From NCBI GenBank assembly GCA_964387935.1, contig CAYLZN010000006.1:1-50234 (forward strand): 50,234 nt of DNA, written 5' to 3'. Positions 9,100 to 20,691 of this stretch are shown piece by piece. The translations under genes were made by a program, and so were the position numbers. Each line of letters begins with the position of its first letter. Position 1 is the stretch's first letter. The DNA comes from CAYLZN01 sp964387935. GTDB taxonomy: Bacteria; Acidobacteriota; Vicinamibacteria; Vicinamibacterales; JAFNAJ01. Below the pieces are notes generated by a model. It did no database searches and was not told the DNA's origin. It saw only the letters and a list, made by a program, of their open reading frames with translations.

Positions 9100-11891
9100 T
9101 GGCCCCCGGCGACGCCGCGCGCGCCATCGTCGGTATCGATCTCGGCACGACCAACAGCGCGCTGGCGTGGGCGGACCTCCCGGACAACGATCTCGACGCG
9201 GTTCCCTCGGTGCGGCGGTTCGCGATCCCACAGACCCTGGCCGAGGGCGAGGTCGGCGAACTCGACACGCTGCCTTCCTGCCTGTATCTGGCCTCGCCGG
9301 AGGAGCGTGAGCGCGGCGCGTTCGATCTCCCCTGGGCATCCAATCCGTCTCGCGTGGCCGGCGTCTGGGCGCGCGATCACGGCGCGCTGCGGCCGGGCCA
9401 GCTCGTGCTCTCGGCGAAGTCCTGGCTGTGCCACCCGGACGTCGATCGCCGCTCGCGCATCCTGCCCTGGGACGCGGATCCGACCGAACGCGTGTGCTCA
9501 CCGGTGGAGGCCTCCTCGGCCCTGCTGGCGCACCTGCGGGACGCGTGGAACCACGTCGTCGCACGGGGACGCCCGGAGTACAGGCTCGAGCGACAGGACC
9601 TGGTGCTGACGGTGCCCGCGTCGTTCGACGAGGAGGCGCGCGAGCTCACCGTCGAGGCCGCGCGCGCCACGGGGTTCGAGCGCCTCTTGCTGCAGGAGGA
9701 GCCCTCGGCCGCGCTGTACGCCTGGCTGGCGGCGCACCGGGGCGCCGCCCGCTCGCATCTCCGCCCAGGCGACTGCGTCCTGGTGTGCGACGTCGGCGGC
9801 GGCACCACCGACTTCACCCTCGTGGCCGTCAGGGACGCCGGCGACGAACTCGCCTTCGAGCGTCTCGCCGTGGGCGATCATCTCCTGCTCGGCGGCGACA
9901 ACCTGGACCTGGCACTCGCTCGACTCGTCGAGACACGCCTGGGCCAGGAGACCCTCACCTTGCGCCAGCGACAGGCCCTGCGGCGTCAGTGCTCGGCGGC
10001 CAAGGAGCGGCTGCTCGCCTCACCGGGCCCCGACGAGGTGATGGTCACCGTGCTCGGCGCAGGGCGCGCGGTGGTGGGCGGGGCGCGCAGCGTGCCCATC
10101 GCGCGTGACGAGGTCGAACGCCTGCTCCTCGACGGCTTCCTGCCAACCGTTGGCGCCGACGCCCGCCCGCAACGACACGCGCGCCACGGGTTGCGGGAGC
10201 TCGGCCTGCCGTTCGAGGAGGACCCGGGCATCACGAGGCACCTCGCGCAGTTTCTCGCAGAAGCCCGTGAAGCCGGCGCGCCCGCGCGCCCGGACGTCGT
10301 GCTCTTCAATGGCGGATTCTTCACGCCGGCCCTCGCGCGCGAAAGGGTCGTGGAGGTCCTCGGCCGGTGGTTCGATTCCGGCGATGCCCACTGGCGTCCT
10401 CGCATCCTGGCGAACGACTCCCCCGCGACCGCCGTGGCCGAAGGGGCGGCCAGCTACGGGCTCGCCAGGCGCGGCTACGGGCCGCGGATCGGCGGCGGCA
10501 GCCCGCGGGCCTACTACGTCGGACTCGGCGGCCACCTGTCGCCCGATGCACGGACGCTCAGCGCCGTCTGCGTCCTGCCGCGCGGCACCCAGGAAGGGGT
10601 GGAGGCACACGTCGGCCAGCAGTTCGAGGTCGTGGCCAACGAGCAGCGGGCGTTCTCACTCTGGAGTTCCCGCACCCGACAGGATCCCCTGGGCGAGGTC
10701 GTCGTCCTCGAGCGCGACGCCGTGCATGCGCATACGCCTCTCGCCGCCGAACTCCGATACGGGAAGAGGTCGCGCGCCGTCTCGCTGAGGGTGAGCCTCG
10801 ACGTGCACTACACCGAGCTCGGCACGATCGAGCTCTGGCTGTCGTCGCGCGGCACCGATCACCGGTGGCGCCTGCAGTTCGACGTGCGCGGACGGGATCG
10901 TGCGGCCTCCGATGCCCAGACGGCGGACGCACAGGCGGCGGTGTCGCCCGATGCGCTGCGTGCCGCGATGGAGCTGGCCGACCATGTGTTCGGCCCGCGG
11001 GCGTCCGGCACCGGGCCCACGTCTCCCGACCAGCTGCCGTCAGCCCTCGAAGCGGCGCTGGGACTCGGCAGGCTGGCGTGGCCGGTCCACGCGATCCGTC
11101 CGCTCGCGGACTGGCTTCTCGAGCGCGCGGAGGGACGGACGGGGTCACCGCGACACGAAGCGCGATGGCTGAACCTGCTCGGGCTCTGCCTGCGGCCCGG
11201 GTTCGGTGCCACGCGGGACGAGTGGCGCATGGGTCAGCTCCGGCGGGTGTACCTGGCCGGCCTGGCGTTCCCGCGTGACGTGCAGTGCCAGTCGGAATGG
11301 CTCGTCCTGTGGCAACGCGTGGCCGGTGGGTTGACCGCCGGGCAGCAGCAGGAGGCGTACCAGCGGGTTGCGCCCACCCTGCTCGCCAGCCTGACGAAGA
11401 AGGGCAAGCGACTGCCGCCGCAAGTCGAGCGCGAGTCCTGGCGGCTGCTGGCGAGCCTCGAGCGCCTGCCCGCGGCCACGCGGGGTGCCCTGGGCGACGA
11501 ACTCGTGGCGCGCCTGCCACACCATTCCGAGGCGGCGACTCTCTGGTGGGCGCTGGGTCGCCTCGGGGCGCGCGTGCCGGTCTACGGCCCGCTCAACACG
11601 GTGGTGGCGCCGTCGGTCGCGGAGCGCTGGCTCGCGCGGGTGAGCGACGCGCGTGCCGTTCCCCAGTCGGCTTTCCCGGCGCTGGTGGACATCGCCGCCT
11701 TCACGCAGGACCCGGCCCGCGACGTGGACGCGGCCACGCGCCATCGCCTCGCGGACGTCCTGCGGGAGGCCGGCGCGACCGAGGACGTGGTGGTGCCGCT
11801 CGTCGAGGCGCGTCGCGCCACCCGCGCGGACCTGCATCGGCAATTCGGGGAAACGCTGCCAGAAGGCCTGGCACTGGCGCGCGAGGGGTAG
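9099..11891 (+). CDS. Hsp70-family chaperone ATPase with C-terminal DUF3731 domain
   Basis: 930 residues from ATG 9099, sharing one base with the preceding stop (TGATG). It parallels the first Hsp70 throughout: GIDLGTTNSALAWAD near residue 13, VCDVGGGTTDFT near 228, FNGGFFTPALARERV, and a beta domain ending TELGTIELWLSSRGTDHRW near 590. It then adds about 320 helical residues recognisable as DUF3731 (EARWLNLLGLCLRPGFG, QSEWLVLWQRVAGGL), rich in Arg/Leu repeats. The two chaperones look like an ancient tandem duplication, one of which gained or kept DUF3731. DUF3731 may act as a lid, a dimerisation surface or a client adaptor; that is inference. Confidence 0.9.
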   Translation: MAPGDAARAIVGIDLGTTNSALAWADLPDNDLDAVPSVRRFAIPQTLAEGEVGELDTLPSCLYLASPEERERGAFDLPWASNPSRVAGVWARDHGALRPGQLVLSAKSWLCHPDVDRRSRILPWDADPTERVCSPVEASSALLAHLRDAWNHVVARGRPEYRLERQDLVLTVPASFDEEARELTVEAARATGFERLLLQEEPSAALYAWLAAHRGAARSHLRPGDCVLVCDVGGGTTDFTLVAVRDAGDELAFERLAVGDHLLLGGDNLDLALARLVETRLGQETLTLRQRQALRRQCSAAKERLLASPGPDEVMVTVLGAGRAVVGGARSVPIARDEVERLLLDGFLPTVGADARPQRHARHGLRELGLPFEEDPGITRHLAQFLAEAREAGAPARPDVVLFNGGFFTPALARERVVEVLGRWFDSGDAHWRPRILANDSPATAVAEGAASYGLARRGYGPRIGGGSPRAYYVGLGGHLSPDARTLSAVCVLPRGTQEGVEAHVGQQFEVVANEQRAFSLWSSRTRQDPLGEVVVLERDAVHAHTPLAAELRYGKRSRAVSLRVSLDVHYTELGTIELWLSSRGTDHRWRLQFDVRGRDRAASDAQTADAQAAVSPDALRAAMELADHVFGPRASGTGPTSPDQLPSALEAALGLGRLAWPVHAIRPLADWLLERAEGRTGSPRHEARWLNLLGLCLRPGFGATRDEWRMGQLRRVYLAGLAFPRDVQCQSEWLVLWQRVAGGLTAGQQQEAYQRVAPTLLASLTKKGKRLPPQVERESWRLLASLERLPAATRGALGDELVARLPHHSEAATLWWALGRLGARVPVYGPLNTVVAPSVAERWLARVSDARAVPQSAFPALVDIAAFTQDPARDVDAATRHRLADVLREAGATEDVVVPLVEARRATRADLHRQFGETLPEGLALAREG

Positions 11892-11932
11892 ACTGTAGCG
11901 GCGGTCGCACGTGGACCGCGAGGAGCCTGCGC

Positions 11933-12490
11933 ATGAAGCGAGAGGATTTCATCCTGTTCAGCGGCGGTGCCGCGGGGGCCGAGGCCGAGTTCGGGGCCAA
12001 CGCCGAGCGGCTCGGCATCGAAGAAGTGAACTTCACGTTCGAAGGACATGCCCGCATCCGGCATCGCGGCCTGCGCGTGCTGAACCACGAGGAACTGAAT
12101 GCCGGCGACGTGAGCCTCGAGTACCTCTCGCGGATCATGAACCGCCGGTTCGCGGACAGCCCGCTCTTCCGCAAGGTGCTCCAGACGATCTGGTATCAGA
12201 TCAACGCCGGCCAGGAGGTGTACGTCGTCGGCACCGTCCTGGACGACCAGACCGTCAAGGGGGGGACGGGCTGGGGCGCGGAGTTCGCGAAGCTGTGCAA
12301 CAAGCCGCTGCACGTCTACGACCAGGAACGCGGCGCGTGGGTCACCTGGACGGGCAGCACCTGGCGGACGCGCGACGCCGCTGACCTGCCGAAGATCACG
12401 CACCCGCACTTCACGGGAACGGGCACGCGGTTCCTGAACGACAGCGGACGCGCCGCCATCAAGGCGCTCTTCGACCGCTCCTTCGCCTGA
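11933..12490 (+). CDS. SLOG-like Rossmannoid protein of unknown function
   Basis: 185 residues from ATG 11933, with GAGGAG 7 nt upstream. The N-terminus MKREDFILFSGGAAGAEAEF contains an SGGAxGAE turn like the ligand-binding loop of SLOG/YpsA-type Rossmann proteins. NHEELNAGDVSLEYLSRIMN follows, and the C-terminal half holds aromatic motifs (YDQERGAWVTWTG, ITHPHFTGTGTRFL). SLOG domains bind nucleotides or nucleotide-derived signals; the exact ligand here is unknown. It follows the Hsp70-DUF3731 gene by 41 bp on the same strand, with a small hairpin (GCGGTC 11901-11906 / GACCGC 11914-11919) just before its ribosome site. It is probably part of the same transcript. Confidence 0.65.
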   Translation: MKREDFILFSGGAAGAEAEFGANAERLGIEEVNFTFEGHARIRHRGLRVLNHEELNAGDVSLEYLSRIMNRRFADSPLFRKVLQTIWYQINAGQEVYVVGTVLDDQTVKGGTGWGAEFAKLCNKPLHVYDQERGAWVTWTGSTWRTRDAADLPKITHPHFTGTGTRFLNDSGRAAIKALFDRSFA

Positions 12491-12506
12491 TCGCCCCGTC
12501 CGGTCG

Positions 12507-14321
12507 TCAGGCGGGGTCGAGGTGGGCCCGCTCCGAGTCACCCATCTCGACCTTCCCCGACGGAAAGTACTCCGTCCAGCGGTCGGTGACGCGGCGGGCG
12601 GTGTCGGGGTGGCAGGTCAGCTCGGTCGGGTACCACGGCTTCATTCTCGCGTCGATCACGATGGGCGGCAGGTAGGACACGTGGTGGCGCACGAGGGTCG
12701 CCTCGGCCGCGTGGATGTCGGCGGCCGGTTCGAACCGTGTGAACGTGGTCCACAGGAAGTTCATCACGCTCCGCGCGGCACGCCGGGGTTCGTCCGACAC
12801 CACGACGAGCATCCACTCTCGAAACGCGGGCTCGCGGGCGAGACGTGTCGGGGCATCCGGATCGCGCTCGTAGCGATCCGCGCCGACGACGAGACAGCCC
12901 GGACAGAACACCTCCGCGGCGGTGACCCCGGCTGGCAGGTCCACGTTGCGGAACTCCCGGGGCAGCGTGCGCACCGGGTCGCCGAGCCCGAGCCACACGC
13001 CTTTCGATCCTTCGTTCACCTTCGGGCCCGTGTAGTCCAGCGTGTCCATGGCGGTGTTCGCGAAGACGTACAGGTCCGACTCGGGGCGCGTCCGTTCGAG
13101 GATGTGCATCAGCGTGGCCCTGAAGTCGCGCAGGTCTGTCGGGCGATCCGTGAGCAGCAGGAACTTCGTCAGCGCGAGTTGGCCCTCGCCCAGGATGCGG
13201 AAGGCGCTGCCGAGCGACTCGCGCCGATAGCGCTCGCGCACGACCGCGGCCGCGAGCGAGTGGTACCCCGTCTCGCCGTAGGACCAGAGATCGACCACGG
13301 AAGGCATGACCAGGGGAAACAACGGCGACAGCAGATCCTGCAACAGGTCTCCGATGAAGAAATCCTCCTGGCGAGGCTTGCCTACGACCGTGGCCGGGTA
13401 GATCGCATCGCGCCGGTGCGCGAGGCGGTGCACGTCGAAGACGGGGTACTCGTGGCGCAGCGAGTAGTACCCGTAGTGATCGCCGAACGGGCCCTCCGGC
13501 CTCCGTAGCCTGGGCGCGACCTGCCCCATCAGCGCGAACTCGGCGCCCGCCACGAGCGGATGCGGCCCGACCCCGTCGACGAGCGCCAGGCGGCGTCCTG
13601 CGATCAGCGACGCGAGCATGAGTTCTGGAACGTTCTCGGGAAGCGGCGCGATGGCTGCCAGCATCAGGGCCGGCGGGCCTCCGAGGAACACCGTGACCGG
13701 CAGGGGCCGGTCCTTCGCCTCCGCCGCCGCATAGTGGAAACCGCCGCCCTTGCCGATCTGCCAGTGCATGCCCGTCGCCCGGGCGTCGTGCACCTGCAGG
13801 CGGTACATGCCGAGGTTGTGTCCCGGCCGGTCCGGATGCTCGGTGTACACCAGCGGCAAGGTCACGAACGGCCCGCCGTCCTCCGGCCAGCACGTCAGCG
13901 CCGGCAGTCGATCGAGACGCACGTCGGTCGTCACGACGTCGGTCACCGGGCCCTGCCGGCCCCGGGAGAGCCCGACGCGCAGCAGGGCGCCGGCCACATC
14001 ACGCGCGGCCCACAGCTTGGCGGCGCTGGGCGGGAGCAGGGTCTCTGCGAGGTGCACGATCCGCCGGATGACCTGCAGGGGTCGTGGGCCGAATGCGAGC
14101 TCGGCGCGCGCCCGCGTGCCGAACAGATTCGTGACGAGCGGGAAATCCGCGCCGCGGACCCGGGTGAACAACAGCGCAGGGCCGCCTGCCGCGATGACGC
14201 GGCGGTGGATCTCCGCCACTTCCAGGACGGGGTCCACGGGGGCGTCGATCGTCACGAGATCGCGACGCGCGCCGAGTGCCTCGAGGAACTGCCGCAGGTC
14301 GGTCCAGCCGGGTTCAGTCAC
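12507..14321 (-). CDS. UbiD-family (prenylated-FMN) decarboxylase
   Basis: 604 residues from GTG 14319-14321, chosen because AGGAAAGGGAG lies directly upstream; another GTG at 14342 would add 7 residues. Family landmarks are LRQFLEALGARRDLVTI at the start, VTNLFGTRARAELAFG (about 70), the central HNLGMYRLQV and GMHWQIGKGG segment, EFALMGQV with EGPFGDHYGYYS (about 290), and MDTLDYTGPKVNEGSKG (about 440). UbiD enzymes (de)carboxylate aromatic or unsaturated acids using prenylated FMN made by UbiX; no ubiX is in the window. It is longer than the usual 480-500-residue UbiD, so the substrate is unlikely to be predictable from UbiD itself. Its start overlaps the small Cys4 gene by 8 nt. Confidence 0.88.
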   Translation of the reverse strand: MTEPGWTDLRQFLEALGARRDLVTIDAPVDPVLEVAEIHRRVIAAGGPALLFTRVRGADFPLVTNLFGTRARAELAFGPRPLQVIRRIVHLAETLLPPSAAKLWAARDVAGALLRVGLSRGRQGPVTDVVTTDVRLDRLPALTCWPEDGGPFVTLPLVYTEHPDRPGHNLGMYRLQVHDARATGMHWQIGKGGGFHYAAAEAKDRPLPVTVFLGGPPALMLAAIAPLPENVPELMLASLIAGRRLALVDGVGPHPLVAGAEFALMGQVAPRLRRPEGPFGDHYGYYSLRHEYPVFDVHRLAHRRDAIYPATVVGKPRQEDFFIGDLLQDLLSPLFPLVMPSVVDLWSYGETGYHSLAAAVVRERYRRESLGSAFRILGEGQLALTKFLLLTDRPTDLRDFRATLMHILERTRPESDLYVFANTAMDTLDYTGPKVNEGSKGVWLGLGDPVRTLPREFRNVDLPAGVTAAEVFCPGCLVVGADRYERDPDAPTRLAREPAFREWMLVVVSDEPRRAARSVMNFLWTTFTRFEPAADIHAAEATLVRHHVSYLPPIVIDARMKPWYPTELTCHPDTARRVTDRWTEYFPSGKVEMGDSERAHLDPA

Positions 14322-14553
14322 CGCTCCCTTTCCTCTCCTCACCGCGACGGGCGATGGCCTCGACCTCGCCGGTCTCGAAGCCCGCGCAGCTCACCATGGG
14401 CAGCCGCGGGTATCGAGGATACTGCGGCTCGCTCCTCGCGCGATCGCACAGGAGGAAGACGCGCCCGCGAGCGGCGGGCACGCCGCGCGCATGCCGGCAC
14501 CGCGAGCACAGCCCCGCCGGGGCCTCGGGGAAGCTGGGATATGATGGCGCCAT
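14314..14553 (-). CDS. Small four-cysteine (probable zinc) protein upstream of ubiD
   Basis: 79 residues from ATG 14551-14553, with GAGG five nt upstream. Four cysteines (16, 19, 36, 56) in CSRCRHARGV, VFLLCDRAR and LPMVSCAGF suggest one zinc site. The RGRVFLLCDRA and YPRYPRLPM pieces resemble a widespread small conserved protein of unknown function, and no enzyme motif is present. It ends inside the start of the UbiD gene (8-nt overlap), so it is probably coupled to it. Its ATG shares the CATG at 14551-14554 with the divergent apaG start. An in-frame GTG at 14574 is the alternative start. Confidence 0.7.
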   Translation of the reverse strand: MAPSYPSFPEAPAGLCSRCRHARGVPAARGRVFLLCDRARSEPQYPRYPRLPMVSCAGFETGEVEAIARRGEERKGSGD

Positions 14554-14941
14554 GTCGACCTCGGAAGCCGTCACCCGTGACGTGCGGGTCCGTGTGTCCC
14601 CACGGTACGCGGCGGAACATTCGCATCCGCCCTCGAACCGCTGGTTCTTCCTCTACACCGTTCAGATCGTCAACGAAGGCGCCGAGGCCGTGCGGCTCGT
14701 CAGCCGTCGCTGGTTGATCACCGATGCCACCGGCCACATCGAGGAGATTCGTGGTCCTGGCGTGGTTGGCCAGGAGCCCGTGCTCGAGCCCGGGCATTCG
14801 TTCGAGTACACGTCCGGGACTCCGCTGGCGACGCCCTACGGAACGATGCGGGGCTCATACGAGATGTTGACCGCCGGCGGCGACCGCTTCGATGCCGAAA
14901 TTGCCGCGTTCGAACTTCGCGGGCCCTACACGGTGCACTGA
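14552..14941 (+). CDS. apaG: ApaG family protein
   Basis: 129 residues, a single FN3-like beta sandwich. Typical ApaG segments are RVSPRYAAEHSHP, RWFFLYTVQIVNEG, LVSRRWLITDATGHIEE, GVVGQEPVLEPG and FEYTSGTPLATPYGTMRGSY. ApaG is historically linked to divalent cation tolerance and resembles F-box-associated domains; its biochemical role in bacteria is not settled. The ATG at 14552 has only a weak upstream GGGA. The first codon overlaps that of the divergent Cys4 gene, so the promoter of each must lie inside the other gene or further away. Confidence 0.9.
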   Translation: MSTSEAVTRDVRVRVSPRYAAEHSHPPSNRWFFLYTVQIVNEGAEAVRLVSRRWLITDATGHIEEIRGPGVVGQEPVLEPGHSFEYTSGTPLATPYGTMRGSYEMLTAGGDRFDAEIAAFELRGPYTVH

Positions 14942-14987
14942 GGTCTCCCCCGCGCCTCGCTGAGACGCCTGCCGCATGCGGCTGGTG

Positions 14988-15845
14988 TCAGCGCAGGAAG
15001 ATCCGGATCCCGTGCGCGACCGACACGACGATTGACAGCACGGACAACGCCAGGCAGCCCAGCGCCAGCACCAGGTGGTCGAGGCGTTCGGGCGCCAGCG
15101 GGTCGAGCAGGCGCCCGGCGAGGTAGCCGCCCGCGAACCCCCCGGCGTGCGCGTAGTTGTCCACGCCCGGCAGGATGAACCCGGACACGAAGAGCACGAT
15201 GGCATAGCTCGAGGCCTGACCTGACGCGAGGCGGCTGCCGCTGCGGCGCCCGTAGTACACGAGGGCCCCGAGCAGGCCGAAGATGGGCGCCGACGCCCCG
15301 ACCGTGAAGCGGGCACCCGCGAGGAACGGCAGGCTGGCGAACCAGACGCCGGCGGCCGTGCTCAGGGCGAACCCCGTGATGGCGGCGACCGTGTAAATGA
15401 CTACGAGGCGGCCCGCGCCGTACGTCTCGGCGACCGCGGGTGCCAGCTGCCGTACCCACAGCACGTTGAACAGCAGGTGCAGAAGGTTGGCGTGCAGCCA
15501 GGCCGCGCTCAAGACGGTCCACCAGCGGCCGAAGCCGACGACGGGCACGGCCCCGCTCGCGCCGAGCACGAACAGGCTCTCGAGGCTCGGCGACAGCACC
15601 CCGAACGGGCCGCCCGTGTTCGTGCCCCCGCGCGACATCAGCAGGGCCACGGCGAAGAGCGCCACCGAGCCGCCGGTGAGCAGGGTCACGAACCCGAGAT
15701 CGTGCCCGAACCTCCGGACGAACGGCGCGAACCCCCAGAGCCCTGGATTGCGGGCGCCGCACTCGAAACAGCGCTCGTCGTTGACCCCCACGAGCGTCCC
15801 GCAGGATCGGCAGACAACGGCGCCAGAGGTTTGTCGCGTGCGCAT
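14988..15845 (-). CDS. Rhomboid intramembrane serine protease with N-terminal zinc ribbon
   Basis: 285 residues. The N-terminus carries a zinc ribbon (Cys 12, 15, 26, 29 in CRSCG and CFECG). Six or so hydrophobic segments follow. Rhomboid landmarks are WLHANLLHLLFNVLW (conserved His/Asn), the Ser motif GASAPIFGLLGA, and the second catalytic residue in DNYAHAGGFAGGYLAG. The GxS motif is GASA rather than the common GASG, but the Ser-His dyad is intact. It should cleave transmembrane substrates; which ones cannot be said. It diverges from nifJ. Confidence 0.92.
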   Translation of the reverse strand: MRTRQTSGAVVCRSCGTLVGVNDERCFECGARNPGLWGFAPFVRRFGHDLGFVTLLTGGSVALFAVALLMSRGGTNTGGPFGVLSPSLESLFVLGASGAVPVVGFGRWWTVLSAAWLHANLLHLLFNVLWVRQLAPAVAETYGAGRLVVIYTVAAITGFALSTAAGVWFASLPFLAGARFTVGASAPIFGLLGALVYYGRRSGSRLASGQASSYAIVLFVSGFILPGVDNYAHAGGFAGGYLAGRLLDPLAPERLDHLVLALGCLALSVLSIVVSVAHGIRIFLR

Positions 15846-15944
15846 AGGGTCACCAGCCCATCAATGAGGAGTCGCCGACCGGGCGGTGCACGGATTCTTT
15901 CGTGTGCCCTGGACCTTGTCAAACGCAGGAGGGTCTCGGGCCAC

Positions 15945-15982
15945 CCGCCTGCCGGAAATCCGGCAGCCCGTCCGGCAGGCGG
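15945..15982. repeat. 12-bp perfect inverted repeat in the rhomboid/nifJ divergent gap
   Basis: CCGCCTGCCGGA (15945-15956) and TCCGGCAGGCGG (15971-15982) pair perfectly around a 14-nt loop. A second potential hairpin (GCCGGGCTTCGGC) followed by AAAAA lies just after it. There is no U tract on either strand, so it could be an upstream regulatory structure of nifJ or a dispersed hairpin element; its core CCGGCAGGC recurs after the second flagellin. The rest of 15846-16098 shows no gene. Confidence 0.5.
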
Positions 15983-16032
15983 CCGGGCTTCGGCAAAAAG
16001 TCGCGGCAATTTCGGGCCGGTGTGGCGTGAGC

Positions 16033-16042
16033 NNNNNNNNNN
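16033..16042. other. Run of 10 N (assembly gap or masked bases)
   Basis: Unresolved bases 57 nt upstream of the nifJ start. The nifJ promoter may be partly hidden here. Confidence 0.99.
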
Positions 16043-16098
16043 GGGACTTCCTGCGTCGTGTGCACGCCTGCCGCGACGCCTTCACGCGAGAGCAGGAC

Positions 16099-19680
<3,582 letters not shown>

Positions 19681-19698
19681 TCGACCCCGGAGTTCGCG

Positions 19699-20691
19699 AT
19701 GGACTTGTCCACGACCTATCTCGGCCTTCCCCTCGCCCACCCTCTCATGACGGGGGCGTCGCCCCTCGTCGATCGCCTGGACCTCGTCAAGCGCCTCGAG
19801 GATGCCGGCGCGTCGGCCATCACGATGCACTCGCTCTTCGAAGAGCAGATCGCGATGGAGCAGCGCGCCACGTTCCGGCACATCGAGTCGGTGGCCGAAT
19901 CGTACGCGGAGGCGCTGTCCTACTTCCCGAATCCGGAGGACTACAACCTCGGCACCGACCAGTACCTGGAGCAGATCCAGCGCATCAAGAGCATGGTCTC
20001 CGTGCCGGTCATCGCGTCGCTCAACGGCGCCACCGGGCGCGGATGGGTCGAGTACGCGCGCCTGATCGAGCAGGCGGGCGCGGACGCCCTCGAGCTCAAC
20101 GTCTACTTCATGGCGACCGACCCGGCGCAGTCCGGCGCGGCCATCGAGGGACGCGTGCTCGAGATCGTGACCTCCGTGAAGGAAGCCCTCCGGATCCCGG
20201 TCGCGATCAAGCTGTCGCCCTTCTTCTCGTCGATGGCGCATTTCGCCAGGCAGCTCGACGAGGCCGGCATCGACGGCCTGGTGGTCTTCAACCGCTTCTA
20301 TCAGCCGGACATCGACGTGGAAGCGCTCGAGGTGGCGCCGCGCCTGCAGCTCTCGGACTCCTCCGAGCTGCTCCTGCGGGTGCGCTGGCTGGCGATCCTG
20401 TCAGGACAGGTGCGCGCGTCACTGGCCGTCAGCGGGGGCGTGCACACGGGGCTCGACGCCATCAAGGCGCTGATGGCCGGCGCCAACAGTGTCCAGATCG
20501 TGTCCGCGCTGCTGCATCACGGCCCGGACAAGCTGAAGCAGATTCGCGAGGAGATGGTCCGCTGGATGGAGGACCACGAGTACGAGTCGGTCACGCAGAT
20601 GATCGGCAGCATGAACCTGCAGAAGTGCCCGGACCCGGCCGCCTTCGAGCGCGCCAACTACACGCGGATTCTCCAGACCTGGCGCGTCTAG
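19699..20691 (+). CDS. Dihydroorotate dehydrogenase-like flavoprotein
   Basis: 330 residues, TIM-barrel FMN fold of the DHOD class: DLSTTYLGLPLAHPLMTGASPL at the start (product of a conserved N-terminal strand), ADALELNVYF (about 132), PVAIKLSPFFSSM (about 170), LAVSGGVHTGLDAIKALMAGA (about 240), and phosphate-binding ANSVQIVSALLHHG. It is a distinct subfamily often found next to pyruvate:ferredoxin oxidoreductase and is unlikely to be PyrD, since no other pyrimidine gene is near. Its reaction is unknown. The stop overlaps the stop of the convergent anti-sigma gene in a shared CTAG (20688-20691). Confidence 0.88.
   Translation: MDLSTTYLGLPLAHPLMTGASPLVDRLDLVKRLEDAGASAITMHSLFEEQIAMEQRATFRHIESVAESYAEALSYFPNPEDYNLGTDQYLEQIQRIKSMVSVPVIASLNGATGRGWVEYARLIEQAGADALELNVYFMATDPAQSGAAIEGRVLEIVTSVKEALRIPVAIKLSPFFSSMAHFARQLDEAGIDGLVVFNRFYQPDIDVEALEVAPRLQLSDSSELLLRVRWLAILSGQVRASLAVSGGVHTGLDAIKALMAGANSVQIVSALLHHGPDKLKQIREEMVRWMEDHEYESVTQMIGSMNLQKCPDPAAFERANYTRILQTWRV

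Noticed and set aside
7567..9564. 665-codon open frame on the minus strand across both Hsp70 genes
   Set aside because: Spans a gene boundary on the other strand and has no recognisable domain.
19699..20691. Assignment as pyrimidine-biosynthetic PyrD
   Set aside because: Sequence and neighbourhood fit the DHOD-like subfamily found with pyruvate:ferredoxin oxidoreductase; no other pyrimidine gene is near.
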